From Bacteroides oleiciplenus YIT 12058 (GTDB lineage Bacteria > Bacteroidota > Bacteroidia > Bacteroidales > Bacteroidaceae), in the NCBI RefSeq assembly GCF_000315485.1, contig NZ_JH992940.1, positions 310,001 through 374,000 of the forward strand: a DNA stretch of 64,000 bases, given 5' to 3'. The position numbers and the translations under genes were made by a program. A model generated the notes under the pieces. That model ran no database searches and was not told the origin of the DNA. It was given only the letters and a program-made list of their open reading frames with translations. Position 1 is the first letter of the stretch, and each line of letters opens with the position of its first letter. This document shows, piece after piece, positions 35,680 to 43,725 of this stretch.

Positions 35680-36653
35680 TTTTGAAGTAAGATATTATAA
35701 AGTTTCTTGGTGTATATATCTTTAGAGCACTCTGATTTCAGTCTATCACGTAATGCCTTTCCTTTCGCTCTGGCAATATCGGTATGCTGCAGGTGATATT
35801 TAATTTCTTTGATGTATTGATTAGGGTCGCTTTTACATAGTACTCCTGATTTCTCATCAATATATTCTTTGGTGACTGGAGTGGATGTTGTAATAATCGG
35901 TTTCTGCTGTGATGCAGCCTGAAATATCACAATTAACCCTGCTGGTGCATCAGTGTTTAGAGGGAGCACCACAATAGATGATTCTTGCAATAACTTGTTA
36001 AATTCAGCTAACCGTACATTATTAAAAATATGTATGTTTTCGGGTAATGGCATCTTTGAATAATGTTTCCAAACCGAATCTGACATAACCAAAGTAAATT
36101 GCACATCTGGCATACTTTGGCCTATTTTTATGATTAGTTCCCAGTCCCTGCCATTGTTTCCTCCGCAAAACACTTTATTTCCACAGTCTTTATATTCTCT
36201 TTCCTCTTTCTCGCTGAAGGGATAGACATCATGTAGCAGTGCATATGATTTCCTTATTTTTAGTTGGCGATTTAATGCTTCTCCGTATTCTAAAGATGTG
36301 ACGGTAGCTTCCAGGTTGGTTGATTGTAATGCTGATTTATACAAGTATGATACTATCTTATTTTTTAGTGTCGGTTTGTTCTTTAATAAAAGATTCAATA
36401 TGATGATTCTTCTTTTCAGGAAGAGTAATCTGCAAATCCAAAAAGAGATAATTCCTTGAAAATCATACCAAAAAATCAGCGTATCATTGGATGAAGACTT
36501 GTCAATAGCATTCGATGCTCCTTTTAACCAGGCTATCCACTTATATTTGCTGCCAGGAGAATATATCTCTTCTATGCTGATACCATTTTTTCTCAATGCT
36601 CCAGCTATATATTCATGATTATCACAGAAATTATCGAATACAATATAGTTCAT
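35676..36653 (-). CDS. Glycosyltransferase, GT-B type (family 4-like, divergent)
   Basis: The 325-residue product has a Rossmann-type C-terminal half with CGGNNGRDWELIIKIGQ, FNKLLQESSIVVLPLN and TDAPAGLIVIFQAASQQKPIITT, which matches the donor-binding region of GT-B glycosyltransferases; the N-terminal half is divergent. It is probably a fourth glycosyltransferase of the locus. It overlaps the GT2 gene by 4 bp and follows the flippase gene after 14 bp. More specific family or donor cannot be given. Confidence 0.8.
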   Translation of the reverse strand: MNYIVFDNFCDNHEYIAGALRKNGISIEEIYSPGSKYKWIAWLKGASNAIDKSSSNDTLIFWYDFQGIISFWICRLLFLKRRIIILNLLLKNKPTLKNKIVSYLYKSALQSTNLEATVTSLEYGEALNRQLKIRKSYALLHDVYPFSEKEEREYKDCGNKVFCGGNNGRDWELIIKIGQSMPDVQFTLVMSDSVWKHYSKMPLPENIHIFNNVRLAEFNKLLQESSIVVLPLNTDAPAGLIVIFQAASQQKPIITTSTPVTKEYIDEKSGVLCKSDPNQYIKEIKYHLQHTDIARAKGKALRDRLKSECSKDIYTKKLYNILLQK

Positions 36654-36667
36654 ATATCCTCAGATTA

Positions 36668-37975
36668 TTAATAGTATACTTTCCTTTTCAATCTCTTTTG
36701 TAAATAGAGCCATATAATTAAAGTGGTAAGCATCTCAATGAGTATATATACAAAGGCATATCCGTTTTCTTGCCAGTAGAAAATGGAAATGGCGTACATG
36801 ATACATGATACTGCATTCACAAATAGCATAATGGCAACATATTGCCGGATGTATCCTTGTGTAAAAAAGACTTTCATATAAGCCAAGCTCATGGCAGTGA
36901 AAGGCATACTAAATGTGAGCAGACCGATAAGATATGAAAGCTTAGTTGCTGCTTCAGCGGGCATTTTTCCTAATCCGAAAAGTGTTTCGGCAATGAAGCC
37001 ACGCAACAGGAATATCACCAATGATGTGAACAAAGTGAGTAAGAATAAGCGGACTGCTATCCGGGATGCGGATTGGTAGATTTCATGTTCTTTTCCATCC
37101 CCTTTCAGATTATTGAGTTTTATTTGAAGTACGGCTGCAAACTGTTGTATCCATGCTAAAGGTGCCTGGATGAACTTTTGTGCATAATTGATTATAGTTA
37201 TGACACCTGGCTGATAATATGATAACAGATACATGGGGAATGTTGAAGCGAAAATGACAACTCCTTGGTTAAAAGCCAACCCTGTTATGGATTTCCATTG
37301 ATGAGATATAGCGGAGAAGTCTGTCAGGAGGAATTTCCATTGTAATTTTCTCTTCATGAGAATAATCAGTATAATCGAATTAATCGCGCTGGCTATACAA
37401 CTCCCATATATCATGGATGTGACACCGATAGTCTCTTTAAATAAAAGTAAGGCCAGAATGATTCCGCCGTTTAATAGCAGGTTGCAGACTAAGGGTAAAG
37501 AGAAAAATTTGAATGAAACTAATATTTCTGTCAGATACAAATTGGTAGCCATAAGTAGCATTAGCCAAAGCGACGCATAATAGATGTGTATGTACTTTTC
37601 TATATCTTCCGATGGAAAATTGGTTATTAGTTCCGGTACTCTATCTCCTGCCAGACTCACAAGCAATATGAATAAAAGTATAAGAGAAATGAAACTGTAC
37701 ATAAAAGCATTCAGATATTTCATTTCCGCTTTTGCTGAAACAGAATGCCGCAACAACATAGATTGTGGTATGAGAATTGAAGTTGCAATTGTTTGTATCA
37801 TCCCTCCTATCAGTATCACTAAATTGAAGAGATAGAAATACAGGTCAGTTCCGGTATTGGCACCAAAATAATAGGCAATCAATAAATGTTGCACAAATGC
37901 CACTCCTTTAGCCAACACGCTAAAGAAAGATGAATGGATGGCACCTTTCTTATATGTTTCGCTGTTCAACTTCAT
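36668..37975 (-). CDS. wzx: Wzx/MurJ-like polysaccharide flippase
   Basis: This 435-residue protein has about twelve to fourteen hydrophobic helices and no soluble domain, beginning SETYKKGAIHSSFFSVLAKGVAFVQHLLIAYYFG, as in MOP-superfamily flippases (MurJ/Wzx). In this setting it should move undecaprenyl-linked repeat units across the inner membrane. MurJ itself is an essential single-copy gene usually elsewhere, so the locus role is preferred. Its start lies 26 bp inside the Wzy-like gene, suggesting coupled translation. Confidence 0.88.
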   Translation of the reverse strand: MKLNSETYKKGAIHSSFFSVLAKGVAFVQHLLIAYYFGANTGTDLYFYLFNLVILIGGMIQTIATSILIPQSMLLRHSVSAKAEMKYLNAFMYSFISLILLFILLVSLAGDRVPELITNFPSEDIEKYIHIYYASLWLMLLMATNLYLTEILVSFKFFSLPLVCNLLLNGGIILALLLFKETIGVTSMIYGSCIASAINSIILIILMKRKLQWKFLLTDFSAISHQWKSITGLAFNQGVVIFASTFPMYLLSYYQPGVITIINYAQKFIQAPLAWIQQFAAVLQIKLNNLKGDGKEHEIYQSASRIAVRLFLLTLFTSLVIFLLRGFIAETLFGLGKMPAEAATKLSYLIGLLTFSMPFTAMSLAYMKVFFTQGYIRQYVAIMLFVNAVSCIMYAISIFYWQENGYAFVYILIEMLTTLIIWLYLQKRLKRKVYY

Positions 37976-39134
37976 CTTTTTTTGTCATCATGAGGGCTAA
38001 TATAATTAAAACAAATAATCCACGGTTATGTGTGAAAGTGGAATCTGCTATACCTTCTATAAGGAAGAACAAAAAGACCATCCAGATATATGCACTTTTA
38101 TGTATACTCATGTCAGTAGACTTCCGAACGATTGTATACCAAAAGAAGAAATACAGGATGACTCCGATTATCCCAAATTGAGCCAGTTCAGGATAAAAAG
38201 CGTCACAAATAAAGATGGGCATATCTTTTGATAGTCCCCATATATGGTCGAGGCTATATGTCTCATAAATAGGAGAATAATATTCAGCAGAAGCAAATGT
38301 GCCAAAACTGCCTAACCCACAGCCGAATGGGAAATAGTCATATAAGATTTGTCCGGAGGTGAATAACATGGCAGGTCGGCTCCACATTTCGCGGGAATTC
38401 ATCATTCCATCAATATAATAGATTATTATTTTTTCTCTGGCAAACCAAATGGCAAGAAGACATATAAAAATACCTGCTATAATGCTTTTCCAGCTTAATC
38501 GTATCTGTCCGCCCAGTTTGGTGAACACTATGAGGCTGGTGGCTACTGCCCAGAAACCATAAAATTTAGCCCGGGTGGAGAAGAAACCTATGGTCAACAA
38601 AAATAGAAATATGAAAACATCACTCCATTTATAAGTACTGCAATAAAGGAATAAAAAGGCGGTGGCGATGGCAGCCGTCGCAAAGCGGGAGGGATGCCCG
38701 AATAGGGTATAAAGCTGACCCGACAATCCGACAATAATTAGTAATCCTCCCACAACTAAGCAGAGAATGCTGATGAAATATTTTTGGGAACATGAAAATT
38801 GTGGTGCAATTAAATAGGCGCAATAAAAACCGAGGAAAGGTTTTATCTGAATGAGCAGGTCGGTAAAAATGGCTTTAGGGACATTGCTTTGTATGATGAA
38901 AGAATAAATGGCGTAAAAAAGAAAGATAGTAATAATTATGACGACAGGTATCAACTTTTTCCAGTTTTTTCTTTCCCAAACTATGACACCTGCAAACAGG
39001 CATAGGAAAAGTGCCATTAGCTCATCTGTATATTTGAATTCAATGAAGTCATACAATATGACACCAAAGATGTAGCCTGCTACAAGAAAGGCGAAAAATA
39101 AATTATTTTTGGAGCAGACCAGCTGTGAAAGCAT
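37950..39134 (-). CDS. wzy: Wzy-like polysaccharide polymerase / O-antigen ligase-type membrane protein
   Basis: The product (394 residues from ATG at 39134) has about ten to twelve helices and a long extracytoplasmic loop (about 225-320), which contains conserved polar residues (GCGLGSFGTFASAEYY), the pattern of Wzy polymerases and O-antigen ligases. A TTG eight codons upstream also stays open but would overlap the preceding gene; the ATG leaves a 4-bp gap. It should polymerise flipped repeat units on the periplasmic side. Wzy and WaaL cannot be told apart by eye, but the location favours Wzy. Confidence 0.85.
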   Translation of the reverse strand: MLSQLVCSKNNLFFAFLVAGYIFGVILYDFIEFKYTDELMALFLCLFAGVIVWERKNWKKLIPVVIIITIFLFYAIYSFIIQSNVPKAIFTDLLIQIKPFLGFYCAYLIAPQFSCSQKYFISILCLVVGGLLIIVGLSGQLYTLFGHPSRFATAAIATAFLFLYCSTYKWSDVFIFLFLLTIGFFSTRAKFYGFWAVATSLIVFTKLGGQIRLSWKSIIAGIFICLLAIWFAREKIIIYYIDGMMNSREMWSRPAMLFTSGQILYDYFPFGCGLGSFGTFASAEYYSPIYETYSLDHIWGLSKDMPIFICDAFYPELAQFGIIGVILYFFFWYTIVRKSTDMSIHKSAYIWMVFLFFLIEGIADSTFTHNRGLFVLIILALMMTKKDEVEQRNI

Positions 39135-39138
39135 GAGA

Positions 39139-40695
39139 TTATCTTTTAGTGAAAACAAATACCTTCATATAAATCGCAATCAGGGAGAGGATACAAGCTG
39201 CGACAAAAGCTATTGCCAGTACAATCAGTTTTTTGGGGAAAACCGGTTTTGCTGAACAATAAGCTGCATCGACAACTCTTCCGGCTTGTTCGTCGGGAGA
39301 GTTTACCAGACTTTTTTCCTGTAGCTTCTGCATTAGAAACAGATAAATGGTTTCCTTGATTTTTTGTTGTCGTTTCATCTCAATATACTCCCGCTCTTGT
39401 GTGGGTAACTCGTTCAGTTGACCGTTGAATACCTGATTTTTCTTATTGAGTTCTTCCAGGCTGGCTTTGACACTATTTCGAGTTGCAGCAATTGTTTCTA
39501 ATAACATTTTGCGTTGTTCTGCCAGTTGCTTATCGGCAAGAATCAAAGCAGGATTACCTTTCTCAGAAGCAAGAAGCAGGCGTTCTCGGTCAAGTACCAA
39601 TTGATTGTACAAAGCGATGGACTTTTCTCCTATTCCTTCAAAGGAGGGAATAGAAGCATGTTCATTTTCCTCTTTTTGCATATATTCCACTACATAATCC
39701 ATCATTTTCACACGTGCTTCCGTTTCCAGAATCAAACTTTCCAATTCCATTTTCCCTGTCATAGCGGCTTTGGCATACAGTGTTGGTTCTGGAATATTAT
39801 TGTGCTTTTTGTAAGCTTCAATTTGATGTTCCAGATAGGCAAGTTCTGTAGTGATGGTATCCAAGCGTACTCTTACAAACCGGGCATTCAGATCAGCTTC
39901 CTCCACTTTTACATCTCGTGAGTATTGGTTAAAGACAGACATTAGTTCATTCAGAAAATCGCACCCGCGTTGCTTGTTTTCGTTGTCAAACTCTAACAGG
40001 ATAATATCTGAAATGGTTTCTTCCGCTCCGGCTGCTATGTTTTTATATAAATCTTCATATACCTTTTGCAGCGGAGTGATTTGAATATTGAATGTTTGCT
40101 TACCGGGAATTGAAATGTCGGCATTGGGGGCAACCATTATTGTGCCGACCGGGAGCTGTAAACGGTAAGGTAAAGTTTGTTCCTGTATTTTCACTGTTTC
40201 AAACAGCTTTGATTGTATTTTGGCTGATTGCAACATTCCATCAGATAATGTTATCTTTATCTTTATTGATTCACTGATAGTATCTAAAAACTGTTCGGGA
40301 AAGAGAAGGGTTATAGGATTATCCTTTCCATAAAGTAGGACTTTTTTTAGACCGCGCTGTTGCCGTGTCTCCACCTGATAACCGGTTTGGAGAATCGCTT
40401 TAGTCATATTGGTACGTGACATTAAAACGATAACTTCATCTTCTACACTAATACCTGAAGCGCTACCACCAAGTAAAGCATTAAGACCACTGCTTTTTAA
40501 CATTTTCAACTCAGACATCATGCCTTGGTTATCGCCAATTAGCCGCATTCGGGCAGTAAACCCATATTCTTTTGGGGTAACTATAAGAAAGCAGATAGCG
40601 GCAATCAGGCAAATGATCCCGATGGGCACGTATATTTTCCAGTAACCGAAGAATTGCTTTAGCAGAGCTCCGATATGTATATTTTCATCATTCAT
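39139..40695 (-). CDS. Wzz/GumC-type polysaccharide chain-length determinant
   Basis: The 518-residue protein has a membrane helix near 18-42, a long periplasmic region with coiled coils (about 250-470, including RVKMMDYVVEYMQKEEN and RMLLETIAATRNS stretches), and a second helix at about 490-512. This is the polysaccharide co-polymerase layout. It ends after the second helix and has no cytoplasmic tyrosine kinase domain, unlike Wzc. It controls polymer length with Wzy and forms the export machine with the Wza-like lipoprotein upstream (13 bp gap). Confidence 0.92.
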   Translation of the reverse strand: MNDENIHIGALLKQFFGYWKIYVPIGIICLIAAICFLIVTPKEYGFTARMRLIGDNQGMMSELKMLKSSGLNALLGGSASGISVEDEVIVLMSRTNMTKAILQTGYQVETRQQRGLKKVLLYGKDNPITLLFPEQFLDTISESIKIKITLSDGMLQSAKIQSKLFETVKIQEQTLPYRLQLPVGTIMVAPNADISIPGKQTFNIQITPLQKVYEDLYKNIAAGAEETISDIILLEFDNENKQRGCDFLNELMSVFNQYSRDVKVEEADLNARFVRVRLDTITTELAYLEHQIEAYKKHNNIPEPTLYAKAAMTGKMELESLILETEARVKMMDYVVEYMQKEENEHASIPSFEGIGEKSIALYNQLVLDRERLLLASEKGNPALILADKQLAEQRKMLLETIAATRNSVKASLEELNKKNQVFNGQLNELPTQEREYIEMKRQQKIKETIYLFLMQKLQEKSLVNSPDEQAGRVVDAAYCSAKPVFPKKLIVLAIAFVAACILSLIAIYMKVFVFTKR

Positions 40696-40708
40696 AAGCG
40701 AGAGATAT

Positions 40709-41512
40709 TTATTTTACCAGCAGTGCAATGCCCAACGATGCCAATACTGATAAGGCGCTGATTATTGTTGATGCCAAAGAAACATTGAACTGCCCACTCT
40801 GACTATATTTGGCATTTCCCTTTCTTGCTTTATTCGGTTCTATATAAAGTACATCATTTTGCTGCAAATAATAATAAGGAGATGTTAGTATTTCTGCAGA
40901 AGTAAGGTCGAAGCGATGATATTCTTTTCGTCCATTGTTGTCACGAATCAGAAGTACATTGGCACGATTGCCGTAAATAGTCAAGTCGCCTGCCATACCA
41001 AGCGCATCAAGTACAGATAAGCGTTCATTGGGTACATTTACTGTTCCAGGCTTGTTTACTTCTCCCAATACTGAGACTTTAAAATTCCTTATTTGTATTG
41101 TGACAATGGGGGATTTGACGTAAGCTGAGATTTTTTCAGTCAACATGTCTGTCAATTCACTGCGTGTCATGTTAGCAACTTGCAATTTCCCAAGTACCGG
41201 GAAATCAATCTCCCCCCGGGAATTTACCAAATAAGTATGGAGTACAGGTGTAGAGGTAACGTTTGTTTCTCCTGGGGCCAGATAGCTGGTAAGTGGCATA
41301 TTGAATGCTGCTACTGCATTTGGCTCTGTTCCTGATACGATTATCGACAACTGATCATCTGGAGCAATACGTGGGGCATAATTAATAGGTTGCTCGGTAA
41401 TAATTGACGCCTGATTATCTAAATCCTGGAAATAGGTAATATTATTAGTCGTTGTTTTGCACGACATCAGTAGCAATAATGAGAGAGCAGGTATCAGTAT
41501 TCTTATTTTCAT
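40709..41512 (-). CDS. wza: Wza-like polysaccharide export outer membrane lipoprotein
   Basis: The 267-residue product has a lipoprotein signal with lipobox LMSC (Cys18), a poly-export domain beginning PRIAPDDQLSIIVSGTEPNAV, an SLBB domain (FKVSVLGEVNKPGTVNVP, about 150-210) and one C-terminal helix (about 245-265) that would form the outer membrane pore. It is shorter than E. coli Wza (379), having fewer SLBB repeats, as usual in Bacteroidetes. It is the first gene of the minus-strand locus and probably the first read from the promoter at 41554-41561. Confidence 0.93.
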   Translation of the reverse strand: MKIRILIPALSLLLLMSCKTTTNNITYFQDLDNQASIITEQPINYAPRIAPDDQLSIIVSGTEPNAVAAFNMPLTSYLAPGETNVTSTPVLHTYLVNSRGEIDFPVLGKLQVANMTRSELTDMLTEKISAYVKSPIVTIQIRNFKVSVLGEVNKPGTVNVPNERLSVLDALGMAGDLTIYGNRANVLLIRDNNGRKEYHRFDLTSAEILTSPYYYLQQNDVLYIEPNKARKGNAKYSQSGQFNVSLASTIISALSVLASLGIALLVK

Positions 41513-41553
41513 CGTATATCTTAAATCTGTTATTTAATTAATATGATCTATTG

Positions 41554-41561
41554 CAAAAGTA
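41554..41561 (-). promoter_or_regulatory. -7 box (TACTTTTG) for the polysaccharide locus
   Basis: On the minus strand TACTTTTG lies 42 bp before the wza-like start. The -33 region is weak (TTTATTG at nonstandard spacing). No inverted repeats that could flip this promoter were found, so I see no sign of phase variation by inversion here. Confidence 0.5.
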
Positions 41562-41745
41562 ATAGTTCTATAGTCAATAAACGTTAGTCAGGTGGGTTTA
41601 TTGTTGGGTTGTCTATAATTTGTTCATTGATTTTGGGGCGCTTTTCATTAAATGTAAGCCCAATTGTCATATTTTTATATGATGTGATGCTTTTGCTGAA
41701 TTATATAATCTGTAATTTTATAGCTATTGTATTGATTTGAAATTA

Positions 41746-41784
41746 AAAACCGGCAGATTCATGAGCGAGTCAGCCGGCTTTTAT
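41746..41784. terminator. Orphan terminator-like hairpin
   Basis: AAAACCGGC (41746-41754) pairs with GCCGGCTTTT (41773-41782) apart from one mismatch, and is flanked by A and T runs. No gene in the 371-bp gap (41513-41883) reads into it: both adjoining genes point away. It might end a short unannotated RNA. Otherwise the gap contains only the two promoters described. Confidence 0.5.
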
Positions 41785-41871
41785 TGTAAAAAAAGCACTG
41801 AACCGATTGCATAGTTTATAATTTGTTGAAAAGAAAATGACCTGAAACTGGCTTATATCCGAGATTTCCCT

Positions 41872-41879
41872 TACTTTTG
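41872..41879 (+). promoter_or_regulatory. -7 box (TACTTTTG) only 4 bp before a start codon
   Basis: TACTTTTG ends at 41879 and the next gene's ATG is at 41884. As transcription usually begins a few bases after this box, the mRNA would have no or almost no leader. Confidence 0.55.
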
Positions 41880-41883
41880 CACC

Positions 41884-43020
41884 ATGATTGAATTGGCACA
41901 ACATATAGAAGCTTTGTTATTGGAAAATGACTGCGTCATTGTTCCGGGTTTAGGAGGATTTGTAGCTCATTATGCTCCGGCTACGAGAGTGGAAGAAGAA
42001 AACATTTTTCTGCCCCCTACCCGCATCATCGGTTTCAATCCGCAACTGAAGATGAATGATGGCTTGCTGGTTCAATCTTATATGTCAGTGTATGGCACCA
42101 ACTTTTCAGATGCTACTAAAATAGTGGAGCGTGAGGTTGATGAGCTGATTGCCGCTTTGCATGAAGAAGGTAAAGTGGATCTGCCAAATGTCGGCGAAGT
42201 GCGTTATACAATCTATAATACATTTGACTTCGCACCTTATGACAACAAGATTACAACTCCTTATTTATACGGGCTGGACGCATTTGAGATGCAGGAATTA
42301 TCTGCTTTGGAAAAACCGAAGGCAGAGAAAGAAACTTTCTCTTTAGTTCCTACCACCACCAAGAAGGAGAAACGTATCTTTGCAATCCGATTCAATCGGG
42401 CGTATCTGACCAATGCGGCTGCGGTAGCGGCTGTCATTATTCTCTCTTTCTTCTTTTCTACTCCGATAGAGAATACGGAAGTGATAGAAGAAAACTATGC
42501 GACATTGCTTCCGGATGAATTGTTTGAAAAGATAGAAAAGCAATCTTTGGCAATTACACCGATTGTTTTAAAGCAGAATACTCCTACGCGTAAAACCGTT
42601 AACAAACAAACAGGAACACAAAAGAAAGTTGTAGCTCCTGTTGCTGTCAGAGAGGTTAAAGTTGCTAAGGAGCCAACTGCGATTGCTGAAACAAAAACAA
42701 AAGAACAAGTTTCCCACTCAGTTGCAACAACTGCCGATGCGCCTAAACAAAATGTACAGTCTGCTGCTGCAAAACCAGCGGTTGCCGCTCCCAAAAGGCC
42801 TTATCATATCATCATTGCCAGCGTAGGTACTGAGAAAGATGCAGAAATTATGGCGGCGCAATTGGTTGCCAAAGGTTTTTCTGGTGCGAAAGCTATTGTA
42901 GGAGATGGTAAGATGCGTGTCAGCATTGAGTCTTGCGGAACCGAAGTGGAAGCCTATCAGGCTTTGGCGAGAATTCGTGAGAACGAAACCTATAAGAATG
43001 CCTGGGTGCTGAAGAAGTGA
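41884..43020 (+). CDS. HU-like (CCDC81-type) and SPOR domain membrane protein
   Basis: The 378-residue protein has an N-terminal HU/CCDC81-like region (about 1-130, opening IEALLLENDCVIVPGLGGFVAHYAPA and FNPQLKMNDGLLVQSYM), one membrane helix (about 174-196), a Lys/Ala/Thr-rich linker, and a C-terminal SPOR domain (about 300-378, YHIIIASVGTEKDAEIMAAQL). SPOR domains bind denuded peptidoglycan at division sites, so the protein may tie a nucleoid- or partner-binding cytoplasmic domain to the septal wall. It precedes the FHA gene by 23 bp, likely in one operon. Function is inferred from domains only. Confidence 0.9.
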   Translation: MIELAQHIEALLLENDCVIVPGLGGFVAHYAPATRVEEENIFLPPTRIIGFNPQLKMNDGLLVQSYMSVYGTNFSDATKIVEREVDELIAALHEEGKVDLPNVGEVRYTIYNTFDFAPYDNKITTPYLYGLDAFEMQELSALEKPKAEKETFSLVPTTTKKEKRIFAIRFNRAYLTNAAAVAAVIILSFFFSTPIENTEVIEENYATLLPDELFEKIEKQSLAITPIVLKQNTPTRKTVNKQTGTQKKVVAPVAVREVKVAKEPTAIAETKTKEQVSHSVATTADAPKQNVQSAAAKPAVAAPKRPYHIIIASVGTEKDAEIMAAQLVAKGFSGAKAIVGDGKMRVSIESCGTEVEAYQALARIRENETYKNAWVLKK

Positions 43021-43043
43021 TTTAATTTTTAATTTTTAATTCC

Positions 43044-43583
43044 ATGAAGCGTATCCGTTGTCCCAAATGTGAGAACTATCTTTTATTTGATGAAACAAAG
43101 TACAGCGAAGGCCAGTCTTTGGTCTTTGTTTGTGAGCATTGTGGCAAGCAGTTCAGTATTCGCTTGGGGAAAACGAAGATGCTTGCTCCCCAAAAGGAAG
43201 AACGCCCGGACGAAGAGGAGTTCAAGGAGGCTTTTGGTAATATTACGGTGATTGAGAATGTGTTTGGTTTCAAGCAAGTGCTGCCTCTGCAAGAGGGAGA
43301 TAATGTAATAGGCCGCCGCTGTGTGGGTACTAACATAAACACTCCTATTGAAACATCAGATATGAGTATGGATCGCCGCCATTGCATCATTAATGTGAAA
43401 CGCAATAAACAAGGTGGACTTATCTATACTTTGCGAGACGCCCCCAGCCTGACGGGAACCTTTCTGAATAATGAAATTCTGGGGGACAAAGACCGTATCC
43501 GCATTGAGGATGGAGCAATCGTTACCATCGGGGCTACAACATTTATTTTGCGCAGCGGAACAAGTGATGAATTCGGCAAGTAG
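43044..43583 (+). CDS. Zinc-ribbon and FHA-domain protein
   Basis: The 179-residue protein has a four-cysteine zinc ribbon at the start (CPKC at 6-9 and CEHC near 30-33) and a C-terminal FHA domain (about 85-175) with VIGRRCVG, the SMDRRHCIINV loop (Ser/His phosphothreonine-binding pattern) and GTFLNNE. FHA domains bind phosphothreonine peptides, so it may read Ser/Thr kinase signals; the zinc ribbon suggests a nucleic-acid or protein interaction. No kinase gene is nearby. It shares a likely operon with the HU/SPOR gene and is followed by a terminator at 43681. Confidence 0.88.
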   Translation: MKRIRCPKCENYLLFDETKYSEGQSLVFVCEHCGKQFSIRLGKTKMLAPQKEERPDEEEFKEAFGNITVIENVFGFKQVLPLQEGDNVIGRRCVGTNINTPIETSDMSMDRRHCIINVKRNKQGGLIYTLRDAPSLTGTFLNNEILGDKDRIRIEDGAIVTIGATTFILRSGTSDEFGK

Positions 43584-43680
43584 TAATTACGATCTACGTT
43601 TTTTTGTAAAGTTGCCTACATCCTACACCTCGTCTTTTAATCATCTAATTATCTGCTGATTATATCATAGAAAGAATATG

Positions 43681-43725
43681 AATATCGGTGTAGGCAAAAT
43701 GTTTCCCTACACCGATATTTTTTTA
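43681..43725. terminator. Bidirectional terminator (GTGTAGG hairpin)
   Basis: AATATCGGTGTAGG (43681-43694) and CCTACACCGATATT (43706-43719) are exact complements, followed by a T-run. It separates the FHA gene from the convergent VirE-like remnant and lies inside the left end of the cassette. Confidence 0.75.

Noticed and set aside
37950..37975. Frameshift between Wzx and Wzy-like genes
   Set aside because: The 26-bp overlap is in different frames but both proteins are complete with normal ends and starts.
41513..41883. Invertible capsule promoter
   Set aside because: No inverted repeats flank the promoter, and no site-specific recombinase lies nearby.
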